DNA of 64,000 bases from Amycolatopsis sp. NBRC 101858 (GTDB lineage: Bacteria > Actinomycetota > Actinomycetes > Mycobacteriales > Pseudonocardiaceae). Below, piece by piece: positions 15,255 to 29,006 of this stretch (positions are counted from its first letter, which is position 1; every line of letters begins with the position of its first letter). The stretch is from the NCBI RefSeq assembly GCF_030269325.1, contig NZ_BSTD01000003.1, positions 992,001-1,056,000 on the forward strand. The letters are read 5' to 3'. Under the pieces are notes generated by a model that saw nothing but the letters and a program-made list of their open reading frames with translations, was not told where the DNA came from and ran no database searches. Made by a program: the position numbers and the translations under genes.

Positions 15255-16808
15255 TCAGTCCGAACACTCGATAGCCAGCACCGCGATGTCGTCGTGGGCC
15301 GAACTGCCGAGCCAGTCGCGCACGGCCTGCCGCAGCCGCCGCACGACCTCGCGGGCGGGCTGGCCCGCCGCGGTCGCCAGCACCGCGCGCAGCCGGTCGT
15401 CGCCGAACAGCTCCGTCGGGTCGTGCCGGTTGCGGGCCTCGGTGATGCCGTCGGTGTAGAGCAGGCCGACGTCGCCGCGCTCCAGCCGCACCTCCGCCTC
15501 GGCGAACCGGGCCTGCGGCGAGATCCCGACCAGCGTCCCGGGCACGGTGACCTCTTCGACCACCCCGCCCCGGCGGACGATCAGCGGCGCCGGGTGCCCG
15601 CCGGAGGCCAGCGTCAGGCCGACCCCACCGTCGGACGGCCGGGCCGTGCCGAGCACCAGCGTGGCGAACCGGCTGCTGCCGCCGGCGATGAGCAGCTCGT
15701 TGAGCAGCCGCAGCAGCGTCCGGCCGTCGCGCTCGACCATCGCGAGCGCGGTCAGCGCGTGCCGGACCCGCCCGGTCAGCGCCGCGGCCTCGGCGCCCTT
15801 GCCGCAGATGTCGCCGAGCACCAGGAACGCGCTGCCGTCGTCGTGCGCGAGGACGTCGAAGAAGTCGCCGCCGACCGCGAGCACCCCGGCGGCCGGCTCG
15901 TACCAGGTCTCGAACCGGGCGCCGTCCAGCTCGGGCGGGTCGACCGGGCGCAGCGTGGTCTCCAGGCCGCGCGTGGCCTCCTCCTGGCGGGCGTAGCGCT
16001 GCGCGTTGGCCAGGGCCGTCCCGGCCGCCCTGGCGAACTCGACCACCGCGCGCCCCTGCTCGGCGCCGAACTCCGGGTCCGCCTTGCGGCCCAGCAACAG
16101 GGCACCGGTGACGCCGGAGCCGCTGTTCGGGCCCAGCGACACCACCGCGACCTCGGCGTGCCCGGCGAACCGGTCGGCGACGACCGGGGGCAGCGTGGCG
16201 ACCTCGGGCTCCGGCACGGGGGCCGACTGGGGCTTGCCGGTGGCCGCGAACGTCGCCGCGAGCACCGGCGCGACCTGCGCCGGGACCCGGCGGATCCGGC
16301 CGTGGCCGTGTGCCGACGGGCGCTCGCAGCTCCACCACTCCCACCGGCCGCGGGTGGTCGGCAGCAGCACGAAGACGGTCTCGGCCAGCGCGGAGGAAGC
16401 CAGCTCGGCGATCACCCGCGCGGTGCCGTGGCGCCCGCGCGCGGCGGCCAGCCGGGGCCCGGCCTCGGCGAGGAAGTCGCCGACGTGCCGCTGCGGGACG
16501 TCTTCCGCGGGCACGGTCCAGGCGTGCCAGCCGCCCGGCAGGGCCCGGACCCGGGCCGGACGGCGGTTGCCCGCCACCTCGACGTGCCCGGAGGTCTCGG
16601 CGACCGGGTGCAGCCGCGGCTCGGCGCCGCCGGTCAGCGTGTTCGCCGCCGGGTTCGCCCAGCGCAGCGCGCCGTCGGCGTCCTGGAGGAACACCGCGTC
16701 GCGCACGTCTTCGAGGACGGCCCGTCCGAAGGCGTCGAAGCCCGGCGGCGCGTCCTCACCGGACATCGGCGGCAGGGCCGCCGAGGCCGGGGCCGGACGT
16801 GACACCAT
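15255..16808 (-). CDS. PAS/GAF-domain PP2C (SpoIIE-type) phosphatase
   Basis: 517 residues. An N-terminal PAS-like segment (AVFLQDADGALRWANPAANT) and a middle GAF-like domain (about 120-280) precede a SpoIIE/PP2C domain from about 300, with metal-binding VGGDFFDVL, GDICGKGAEAA and SSAHDDIAVL. Such enzymes dephosphorylate anti-sigma antagonists to activate stress sigma factors. The ATG has GGAGG upstream. It is divergent from the multi-HAMP hybrid kinase, recalling the osaC-osaA neighbourhood of Streptomyces (osmotic stress), though the RsbW kinase domain of OsaC is absent here. Confidence 0.88.
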   Translation of the reverse strand: MVSRPAPASAALPPMSGEDAPPGFDAFGRAVLEDVRDAVFLQDADGALRWANPAANTLTGGAEPRLHPVAETSGHVEVAGNRRPARVRALPGGWHAWTVPAEDVPQRHVGDFLAEAGPRLAAARGRHGTARVIAELASSALAETVFVLLPTTRGRWEWWSCERPSAHGHGRIRRVPAQVAPVLAATFAATGKPQSAPVPEPEVATLPPVVADRFAGHAEVAVVSLGPNSGSGVTGALLLGRKADPEFGAEQGRAVVEFARAAGTALANAQRYARQEEATRGLETTLRPVDPPELDGARFETWYEPAAGVLAVGGDFFDVLAHDDGSAFLVLGDICGKGAEAAALTGRVRHALTALAMVERDGRTLLRLLNELLIAGGSSRFATLVLGTARPSDGGVGLTLASGGHPAPLIVRRGGVVEEVTVPGTLVGISPQARFAEAEVRLERGDVGLLYTDGITEARNRHDPTELFGDDRLRAVLATAAGQPAREVVRRLRQAVRDWLGSSAHDDIAVLAIECSD

Positions 16809-16947
16809 GCACGGACCTCCTGCCTCCGGACAGCTATCGCACGGTTACCGCGTGAGCGGGCGGACTGGCTCGAAGTGTAGGGCGAATCATGACACGCTGG
16901 GTCATGGACCATGGCTGGCGCATGCGTGGTGGAGAGGGTCGGCACAC

Positions 16948-21609
<4,662 letters not shown>

Positions 21610-21713
21610 GGCTCTACCATTGAGCTACACCCGCGTGCCCCCGGAGGTACCCGGGTGCGAGGCCAGCTTAGCGTGACCCGCTAGGCTGACCGCACACCCC
21701 CCTGGGGGTGTCA

Positions 21714-21790
21714 CGGGATGTGGCGCAGCTTGGTAGCGCATCCGCTTTGGGAGCGGAGGGTCGCAGGTTCAAATCCTGTCATCCCGACCA
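21714..21790 (+). tRNA. tRNA-Pro (UGG), integration site of the island
   Basis: Acceptor CGGGATG/CATCCCG, D stem GCGC, anticodon stem TCCGC/GCGGA with loop TTTGGGA (anticodon UGG), T arm GCAGG/CCTGT, discriminator A and an encoded CCA. A tyrosine integrase gene starts its 3' end 95 bases downstream, so the 3' part of this tRNA is the attachment site. Confidence 0.93.
21779..21789 (+). other. attL core (tRNA-Pro 3' end)
   Basis: TCATCCCGACC, the 3' acceptor strand of tRNA-Pro, recurs once at 37173-37183. The true core may be longer but has diverged at the right side. Confidence 0.5.
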
Positions 21791-21884
21791 GCAGTACGGC
21801 TTTGACCAGCAAAAACGGCGGGACCACTTCACAGAAGCGGGGCCGCCGTCTCAGTTTCCGTCTCAGTACAAGCCGTTATACGGC

Positions 21885-23344
21885 TCAAACCACCACGCGC
21901 AAGCCGGGCGGCTCCTCGTCGCCGGGGCTATCCCCTGACGCCTTCGCGGCGTCGAGCAGTCGCTGAAGCTGGTCGATCAGTGAGGAGGGGTCAGGCTGCG
22001 CCACCGGCGTGGGCTTGGCCGCCGGGGGCGCGTCGCTCCACAGGAAGTTCTCGACCTGGTCGGCAATCCCGGCGACAACTTCGGTGGGCACGCGCACGTA
22101 CCGTTTCGCGACCGCCGCGTCGCCCCACCCCATCACTTCCATGATCGCGGGTAGAGGGACCTTCAAGACCAGCAGCATCGTCGCCGCGGTGTGCCGCGCG
22201 TCGTGGAGCCGGGCGTCGCGGACTTTGGCCTCCGCCAGCAGTGTCTTCCACTCGTCATGGTCGGCGCGCGGGTCGATCGGTCGGCCGGTGGGCTGGGTGA
22301 ACACCCAGCCGCCCTCATGCCACTCGGTGCCGGCGAACTCCCGTTTCTCGTCTTGTGCCGCCTTGTGCTTGCGCAGTAGATCGAGCAGTGGCCTGGGAAT
22401 GCCGACGGTGCGGCGCCCGGCCTTCGACTTCACGTCGACTTCGCGAAGGCCGCCGCCGTGACGCTTCGGGCAGGAGCTGGCGTGCCGCACGCAGTCCGGC
22501 GAGCAGACCGGCGGACAGTTTGCGTGCCGAGTGCACGTCGGCGGGCACGGTGCGAGCTTGTGGAGCCGCTCGCCACACCGATGCGAGTCGTCACAGCCGT
22601 GCTTCCACTTGTACCGCTGGAGCTGGCGAGGCGTGCGCAGCAGGCCAGCGTCAAAGTCGAGCCGCGACCACTTCAAGCCGAGCGCTTCACCACGGCGCAG
22701 GCCGAGCGCGAGAGCGATCACGAATCGCGCGCCATTGCGCCGGCCTCGAGCGGAGGCCAGGACACGCTTCGCCTCGGCTGCGGTCAGAGGGGTGATCTCA
22801 TCCTCGTCGACGCGCGGCGGCTTCGCGAGCTTCGCCGGATTCTTGGTCAGGTGCCCGCGGTCGACCGCCACGCCGAATGCAGTTTTCGCCGTGCGGTGGA
22901 CCTGGTGCGCCGTTCCAGGCTTCGCGCCGGCGTCGGCCATCTTCGCGTAGAGCTTCTCCAGGTGCTCCGGCTCCAGCTTGCGCAGGCGGTGCGCGCCGAG
23001 CCCGGGAGTTAGGTGCTTGCAGACCGCCACGCGGTAGCCGGCGAGCGTGGTTTCTCGCACGGACGGTGCCGCTACGTTCTCGACCCAGTGGGCTAGCCAC
23101 GTCTCGACCGTCCATGCCCTGGAGCCGGGTTTCGGAGCGGTGCCGGCGTCTCGTTGCCGCTCGAGGTTACGAACGGCGGTGATCACTTCAGCCTCGGTTT
23201 TGCGCTCGACGTGCCGACGGTCCGGCCTCCCATGTCGAGAACTCCCATTGTGACGCGACCGTGCCACTTCCCGTCCTGACCGAGGTAGATGCTGCCGGCA
23301 CCGTTGGGGGCACGCGTGCCTTCGCTTCGCTTCCTGCGGGGCAT
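21885..23344 (-). pseudogene. int: Tyrosine integrase, single-base frameshift near the N-terminus
   Basis: The natural start is the ATG at 23344 (MPRRKRSEGTRAPNGAGSIY), two bases after the Xis-like gene, with AGGAGAG upstream. About 37 codons in, the frame is lost; inserting one base between 23233 and 23234 restores GVLDDGRPDRRHVE and joins the rest of the gene. The catalytic domain is intact: Arg in GLRRGEALG, Lys in VKSKAGRR, HDARH, and Tyr in VAKRYVRV. A Cys-rich insert of about 45 residues, seen in related actinobacterial integrases, lies before VKSKAG. A recoding signal was not seen; sequencing error or inactivation are both possible. Confidence 0.85.
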
Positions 23345-23346
23345 GG

Positions 23347-23598
23347 TCAGCACTCTCCTGCTTGAGCGATAAGCCGCTCAACGTAGGCCGCCAACTCGTC
23401 GGCCGGGACGCGCCTGTTGCGCCCGATCAGAACACTGGGCACTACGCCATCTTTGATGAGCGCGAACATGGTGGTGCGACTGACCGCGAGCCGGTCGGCG
23501 GCCTGTTCGACCGTCAGCATCTCCCGAGGGCCCGTCGAGCTTTCGTCCGGGCTCGCGTCTGTCGCCATATGCAGTGCAAGGTGTTGCGCGTTCGACAT
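23347..23598 (-). CDS. xis: Excisionase-like helix-turn-helix protein
   Basis: 83 residues. The C-terminal two thirds, MLTVEQAADRLAVSRTTMFA then LIKDGVVPSVLIGRNRRVPA, form a MerR/Xis-type winged HTH. It sits two bases upstream of the integrase on the same strand, the usual xis-int order of actinomycete integrative elements. It probably bends att DNA for excision or represses int. The start may be one of the internal Met codons. Confidence 0.82.
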   Translation of the reverse strand: MSNAQHLALHMATDASPDESSTGPREMLTVEQAADRLAVSRTTMFALIKDGVVPSVLIGRNRRVPADELAAYVERLIAQAGEC

Positions 23599-24082
23599 GA
23601 GAAGAACCGTACTTCAAATCCGAAGGAATGAGCAGATCAATTTGCAGTTCATTTCTTTTCTCGAATTGCCATCATTGCACGTTTCGCAGGTTTCTCAGAC
23701 AAGCTGCGGAGATTTGGCTCGACGGGCAATCTCACACCACGCGGCAGCGACACGCGGGCCATCCAGGTGGGCGCTCGTGGCGAGTGCGGGCTGGCGGTCT
23801 GCGGCGAAATGGTGCAGCAAAGCCCCAGCCTCCGCCTTGCAAAAGCGCAGCTCAACAGCATGCGGGGCGTCTGTCACACGTCGGTCTGATCCGACCAGTG
23901 TCTGGACGGGCTCTAGTGCATTGTTACGACGGGCATTCGCAGCCATCGTGACTGTCATTGATCAACGGCCAGGCCGGTTCCGCTACAGAAGCAGGCTCAT
24001 GTAGCAACCCGGGGTTCCCTGACGACTCCCAATGCGCGAGGCTGCCGTGAATCGACGGCGGACCTGACGATTGGGGCGTGCG
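23599..24082. other. Intergenic region upstream of xis-int and the TPR gene
   Basis: About 480 bases, AT-richer near 23620-23700. It must contain the divergent promoters. One minus-strand frame (23695-23958, 87 codons) has acceptable codon use but no ribosome site and no recognisable domain, so it is not called as a gene. Confidence 0.35.
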
Positions 24083-26434
24083 ATGCGGGTGCAGCGATGG
24101 GGACGCCGGGGCTGGGTCGTTTTCACGCTGGCCGCAGCGACAGCGGTGGTCGCGGTTCCCGTGGTGCTGAGCGCGGTGGGGGTTAAAAACTCCTGGTGGG
24201 CCGGCGTCGCCGCCGCCGCGGCCGCGATCGCGGCCGCGTTCGTGAAAGTTCCCGCCGACCGGTATCAGCGGCTGGCGGCCCGCCGCGACGAGGGCGACCT
24301 GTCGGTGCTCGACGGATGCCTGGCGACCTCCCGCGGGGACCTGCCGCAAGTACGCCAGATCCTCGATCCGCGCCGTCTCGGCGTGCACCCCGCCGCCCAG
24401 CTCGCCGCCCCCGACCATGGCGGCGGCACCGTGGAGACAATGCCCGTCTACGTGCCTCGTGATGTTGACGAGCAGGTGCGGGCCCGGGTCGCGCGCGGTG
24501 GTTTCGTGCTGCTGGTAGGCGACTCCACAGCCGGTAAATCCCGCACGGCCTTTGAAGCGATCGTGGCCACAGTGCCCGATCACGTGCTGGTGGCTCCGAG
24601 GGATCGCCTGGCCGTCAAGGCCGCACTTGACTGGGCGACGCGCGCCGGCAACTGCGTGATCTGGCTGAATGATCTGGAGCATTACCTCGGAGCCGAGGGC
24701 GTTACACGGGAGATGCTGAGCCGTCTGTTGTCTACGACGCGGCACATCGTGGTCATGGCTACCATCCGGGCGCGGGAGCTGGCCCGGTTCGCCGACCACG
24801 CCGACGGCGACGAGGCGACCCGGCAGACGTTCCGCGCCGCACGCGAAGTCCTGGATCTGGTCGATGAGGAAGTCCGGCTCGAACGGTCGCTCAGTACCAC
24901 TGAACATGACCGCGCCGCTGACCGATCCTGGGATCTACGCATCGCCGACGCTGTACGTCACAGCGGAGACTACGGACTCGCGGAATACCTGGCAGCTGGT
25001 CCAGAACTCCTGCGCGAATGGCGCAACGGGTGGGACGTCGGAACCAACCCCCGGGGCGCGGCATTAGTTACCGCCGCGATCGACGTGCGCCGTGCAGGAA
25101 TGCAGCCGCCCCTGCCGGGCAGACTCCTGGAGGAGCTGGCCGAGCAGTACTTGAAACGACGCGGAGGGGATCGGCTGCGTCCCGAGCAGCTCGACGCTGC
25201 CTGGGGATGGGCGCTGAAAGCCCGCCGCGCAACCACGTCGTTGATGAGCGGCTCAGCCAAGGCGGGGTATGACGTGTTTGACTACTTGGTCGACGTTCTC
25301 CAACGCGACACGACCCCCGATAGCTACGTGCCAGAACCGACACTGAATGCCGCGATTGACTTCGCCGATGGTGTCGAAGCACTAACGATTGGGGCGACGG
25401 CTCGCATGCAGGGGTACTACACGGTGGCTCTTCGTGCCTGTTCGCAGGCCACGCAATGGCACAACGACAAGCACGGCCTAGAACACCCCAACGCCCTCAT
25501 CAGTCGCGGCAACCTCGCAACCACGCTCAGCGAACTTGGCCGGCTCGACGAAGCCGAACGCGAACACCGCGTCGTATTCGAGGCGTCCGCGCGCGTGCTC
25601 GGCCCCGAACACCCCAATACCCTGATCAGCCGCAACAACCTCGCACACGCGCTGCGCGCACTGGGCCGGCTCGACGAAGCCGAACGCGAACACCGCGCCG
25701 AACTCGAGGCGTCCGCGCGCGTGCTCGGCCCCGAACACCCCGACACCCTGATCAGCCGCAACAACCTCGCAACCACGCTGCGCGCACTGGGCCGGCTCGA
25801 CGAAGCCGAACGCGAACACCGCGCCGAACTCGAGGCGTCCGCGCGCGTGCTCGGCCCCGAACACCCCAACACCCTGACCAGCCGCAACAACCTCGCACTC
25901 ACGCTGCGCGCACTGGGCCGGCTCGACGAAGCCGAACGCGAACACCGCGCCGTATTCGAGGCGTCCGCGCGCGTGCTCGGCCCCGAACACCCCAACACCC
26001 TGACCGGCCGCAACAACCTCGCAACCACGCTCAGCGAACTGGGCCGGCTCGACGAAGCCGAACGCGAACACCGCGCCGTACTCGAAACCCGCACCCGCGT
26101 GCTCGGCCCCGAACACCCCGACACCTTGACCAGCCGCAACAACCTCGCAACCACGCTGCGCGCACTGGGCCGGCTCGACGAAGCCGAACGCGAACACCGC
26201 GCCGTACTCGAAACCCGCACCCGCGTGCTCGGCCCCAAACACCCCAACACCCTGACCAGCCGCAACAACCTCGCAACCACGCTCAACGCACTGGGCCGGC
26301 TCGACGAAGCCGAACGCGAACACCGCGCCGTACTCGAAACCCGCACCCGCGTGCTCGGCCCCAAACACCCCAACACCCTGACCAGCCGCAACAACCTCGC
26401 AATGACGCTCCGCGAACTGAGTGACGAGACTTGA
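24083..26434 (+). CDS. Membrane-anchored P-loop protein with kinesin-light-chain-type TPR array
   Basis: 783 residues. Two N-terminal membrane helices (about 11-32 and 38-55) are followed by a P-loop domain with Walker A GDSTAGKS (146-153) and a Walker B-like CVIWLNDLEHYL (191-202), then a helical middle. The C-terminus from about 466 has seven complete 42-residue TPR units (LGPEHPNTLISRNNLA ... GRLDEAEREHR) and a partial eighth. This is STAND-like architecture (sensor repeats behind an NTPase), common in bacterial defence and regulation; the function is inferred. The ATG at 24083 has GGGGCG upstream. It is followed by 380 bases without a gene. Confidence 0.75.
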   Translation: MRVQRWGRRGWVVFTLAAATAVVAVPVVLSAVGVKNSWWAGVAAAAAAIAAAFVKVPADRYQRLAARRDEGDLSVLDGCLATSRGDLPQVRQILDPRRLGVHPAAQLAAPDHGGGTVETMPVYVPRDVDEQVRARVARGGFVLLVGDSTAGKSRTAFEAIVATVPDHVLVAPRDRLAVKAALDWATRAGNCVIWLNDLEHYLGAEGVTREMLSRLLSTTRHIVVMATIRARELARFADHADGDEATRQTFRAAREVLDLVDEEVRLERSLSTTEHDRAADRSWDLRIADAVRHSGDYGLAEYLAAGPELLREWRNGWDVGTNPRGAALVTAAIDVRRAGMQPPLPGRLLEELAEQYLKRRGGDRLRPEQLDAAWGWALKARRATTSLMSGSAKAGYDVFDYLVDVLQRDTTPDSYVPEPTLNAAIDFADGVEALTIGATARMQGYYTVALRACSQATQWHNDKHGLEHPNALISRGNLATTLSELGRLDEAEREHRVVFEASARVLGPEHPNTLISRNNLAHALRALGRLDEAEREHRAELEASARVLGPEHPDTLISRNNLATTLRALGRLDEAEREHRAELEASARVLGPEHPNTLTSRNNLALTLRALGRLDEAEREHRAVFEASARVLGPEHPNTLTGRNNLATTLSELGRLDEAEREHRAVLETRTRVLGPEHPDTLTSRNNLATTLRALGRLDEAEREHRAVLETRTRVLGPKHPNTLTSRNNLATTLNALGRLDEAEREHRAVLETRTRVLGPKHPNTLTSRNNLAMTLRELSDET
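25475..26414 (+). repeat. Tandem 126-bp TPR-coding repeats
   Basis: The GTGCTCGGCCCC landmark recurs at 25595, 25721, 25847, 25973, 26099, 26225 and 26351, exactly 126 bases apart. Units are almost identical in DNA, with variation confined to a few codons (EASARV against ETRTRV, RALG against SELG). Confidence 0.92.
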
Positions 26435-26815
26435 AGCCCGGGCCTCCTGATCCGTAGTTTAGCGCTGACCTGCGGATAGTCGGCGACCTGGGCATCGCCG
26501 GGCACAGGTGGTGGCAGACCGGGCGTGATCGGCACCGGTGTGCAGCAGTTCGTGGACCAGAACGTGGACCAAGATCGTGCTCAGCGACCAGACTGCAGTG
26601 CGATCGTCGTCGCTACCCGGGGTTCTGGTAGCAGGCTGCGCGACAGTTTCGCACGACCACGGCGAGCTGTGCTTGGCTGCGCGAGGTGGTCGGTGTCGTC
26701 GAGCACGGTCGTCAGCAGGCCGCGCAGCGTTGGGCGAGCCGTTCGCGCAGCAGATGCTCGCTTGCGGATCCCCGGCACGGTCGGCACTACCTGCTAGCAG
26801 CAGCCACAGGGAAGA
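26435..26815. other. Gene-free stretch between the TPR and NACHT genes
   Basis: About 380 bases between converging genes. Short frames exist on both strands but none has a start site or family likeness. It may be debris of a lost gene; a short direct repeat (CGTGGACCA ... CGTGGACCA, 26551-26571) is the only structure seen. Confidence 0.4.
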
Positions 26816-28879
26816 TTAGGCGTCCGCTGAGGATAATGGCGGCGCGAGTTGGTCCTGTAGCGTCGCGTGGCGGAACTGGTAGGTAGGGCCGACGGTGCGA
26901 AGCAGGTGCCGGACGCGAGCGTCTTCCAGGAAACGGCCGAGTAGCAGCGGTGTGCCCCAGCGGATCCAGAAGTAGATCTGGCTCAGGGCGACCAACCAGG
27001 CCTCGGTCCAAAAGAGCGCGAGCACCAGCCCGAATGCCGCGGAGTCGATGAGCATCGAGAGCTCAACATGGCTATCTTGGGCGACAGCAAGCCCTAGTCC
27101 CAGCAGCAGGCCGCAGCTGAGCTTGATGGCGAGATCGGCTCGCCAGAGCCCGTGCGGTCGCACGGTAGCGGGCGGATCGATCGCCATCGACATGGCCACG
27201 ATCACGGCGCCGACAAGGCAAACACCGGCGATGGGAATCCCGTGGAGCACGTCGAGGAAGAGTGCCGCCGTGACGCCAACAACACCAGCGACGCCGAGCC
27301 CGATGCTGAAGGCCGAGAAGAACTTGGCCCACAGGATGCGACGACTGAACGCCTTCCCGACCATCATCGGCCTAAACCCCCTATACCATCCCGCCACAGC
27401 TCCTACCATCAACCCGAGCGACGCGCCACGGAAAAACCCCTCCGAGGCTGCGTTCGCGAAGCTGGAGCTAAAGCCGAATGGGTATGCCACCGCATCCGAA
27501 ATACCCAAGAGAGCGGTTCCGGCCGCAGCGCCGAACAGTGCACTGATGAGGACACGCGCCGGGCGTGGTACCCACTTCGGGAGGTTCCACCGGACGAAGT
27601 CCCGGGAACCGCGGTCCCGCAAGTGGGTGGCGAGCACGGTCATTGTTTGGTGGGCCAAATCGGGGGAATACCGGGGCGGTCGCTGCGCCGGACGGGCCGT
27701 GTAGGCGGCCGTGATGGCTTGGTCGAGCAGGTGCTGAGCAACGTCGTCCGACCTGCGGAACCGGACGGTGTCGAGGAGTTCCTCTGGCGTGTGCCCGGCG
27801 GCCGCGACCGGGTAGACGTCGCGGACGAGGGTGATGGTGAGCGGGTTGGTCAGGGCCTGGGCGACGGCGCTGGCGGGTTGCTCGGTCAGCGTGTCGATCA
27901 GCTTCCGCCAGTGCGGCGGCGCGGGTTCGGTGAGCGTCTGTGCGAGGTGTTCGGCGGCGTCGGAGGCGGTCTGCGGCTTGAGTTCCAGGGCGACGGCACC
28001 GGCCAAGACGTGGTCGCGGGCCGCTTCGACGAGTTCGTCGGTGCGGGTGAGCAGGACCAGCCGCGAGGTCGCCTGCTGGCTGAGGGCCTGGAGGGCGACA
28101 GAGCGCACGGGCTGTGGCATCTCGTCGAGCCCGTCGAGGAACACGGAGACGCGGCCGGCGCGCTGGAGCGCGGCCGCCCGCGCACGGCCCCGGCGCCCGG
28201 ACAGCGGAGGTAGCTCGGCGAGCTTCGTGGTGAGCCATTCCTGAAGCGCAGTGGTCGCGGGATTCCAGTCCTGCAGGGTGAACAGCACAGGGACAGGAAT
28301 CGCGGCGCGGCTGACGGACTGTTCGCGGTAACGCAGCGCGTCGAGGAGCAGCAGGACGGCTGCCGACGTCTTGCCGCTGCCAGCGCCCCCGGCGAGGATG
28401 AGCCGTCCGGACGCGAGGCCGCCGTAGATGCGGTGCAGGGTGCGGTGCGTCCCTTCGCGCAGCTGCCGCGCGGTAACGCGCTCGATGCCAGGCAAGGGCT
28501 CGAACCCTGGCCGTCCCCCGGTGGCGGCGGCGAGCGGCCCGGCGACCGGCTCACCGCACCGCCGCCAGCGGATGGGCAGCGGCGTGGCCTGGAGCAACCC
28601 CCGTTCGACAGCAGCGTCCTGCCACTGAACCCGCACGGTCGTGGCGACGACGTCGGCGAGCCGGTCCAGGTCGTGCACGGGAGTCCGCCCGGAGCCGGCG
28701 CGCGCGTTCCCGACCTGCCAGAGGGTGAGCAAAATCCCGGCGGCGGCCAGGACGAACTGCCCGTACCCGCTGGCGTTGCTGCGTTCAGCAGGGTCGAGGA
28801 GCGTCACCTGGAGGACCCACCAGCCGAGCCCGCCAACGGCCATGACGGCGCCGACAACCCACCATCGCTTCCGCATCAT
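26816..28879 (-). CDS. TM-NACHT ATPase
   Basis: 687 residues. Two N-terminal membrane helices (about 6-26 and 42-55) precede a NACHT domain with Walker A GGAGSGKT (164-171), Walker B FLDGLDEM (247-254) and a sensor LLTRTDEL. The C-terminal half (about 435-650) is a bundle of membrane helices, ending in FLEDARVRHLLRTVG and YQFRHATLQDQLA, a tail seen in many actinomycete NACHT proteins. NACHT ATPases include animal NLRs and bacterial antiphage sensors. A defence role is inferred from family and island context; there is no nuclease or protease effector domain, so membrane disruption would be the likely output. Confidence 0.85.
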   Translation of the reverse strand: MMRKRWWVVGAVMAVGGLGWWVLQVTLLDPAERSNASGYGQFVLAAAGILLTLWQVGNARAGSGRTPVHDLDRLADVVATTVRVQWQDAAVERGLLQATPLPIRWRRCGEPVAGPLAAATGGRPGFEPLPGIERVTARQLREGTHRTLHRIYGGLASGRLILAGGAGSGKTSAAVLLLLDALRYREQSVSRAAIPVPVLFTLQDWNPATTALQEWLTTKLAELPPLSGRRGRARAAALQRAGRVSVFLDGLDEMPQPVRSVALQALSQQATSRLVLLTRTDELVEAARDHVLAGAVALELKPQTASDAAEHLAQTLTEPAPPHWRKLIDTLTEQPASAVAQALTNPLTITLVRDVYPVAAAGHTPEELLDTVRFRRSDDVAQHLLDQAITAAYTARPAQRPPRYSPDLAHQTMTVLATHLRDRGSRDFVRWNLPKWVPRPARVLISALFGAAAGTALLGISDAVAYPFGFSSSFANAASEGFFRGASLGLMVGAVAGWYRGFRPMMVGKAFSRRILWAKFFSAFSIGLGVAGVVGVTAALFLDVLHGIPIAGVCLVGAVIVAMSMAIDPPATVRPHGLWRADLAIKLSCGLLLGLGLAVAQDSHVELSMLIDSAAFGLVLALFWTEAWLVALSQIYFWIRWGTPLLLGRFLEDARVRHLLRTVGPTYQFRHATLQDQLAPPLSSADA

Positions 28880-29006
28880 GCCGGATCAGTCGCACAACGC
28901 ACGCGAGTTGTGACACTTCCCCGGGAATTCGTCGGCTCACCTCGTCCGTTCATGGGTGGAGGTGAGGGGATCGAGCCCCTGGGTCCCGGCAAGATAGGCG
29001 GCATGA

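Noticed and set aside
23695..23958. 87-codon frame between xis and the TPR gene
   Set aside because: Codon use is tolerable but there is no start site and no recognisable domain; it is not enough to call a gene.
25475..26414. Regular 126-bp repeats as a CRISPR array
   Set aside because: Units are contiguous, coding in frame, with no spacers, and translate to TPRs. No cas gene is present.
26435..26815. Short frames between the TPR and NACHT genes
   Set aside because: None has a ribosome site or family likeness; the region is more likely debris.
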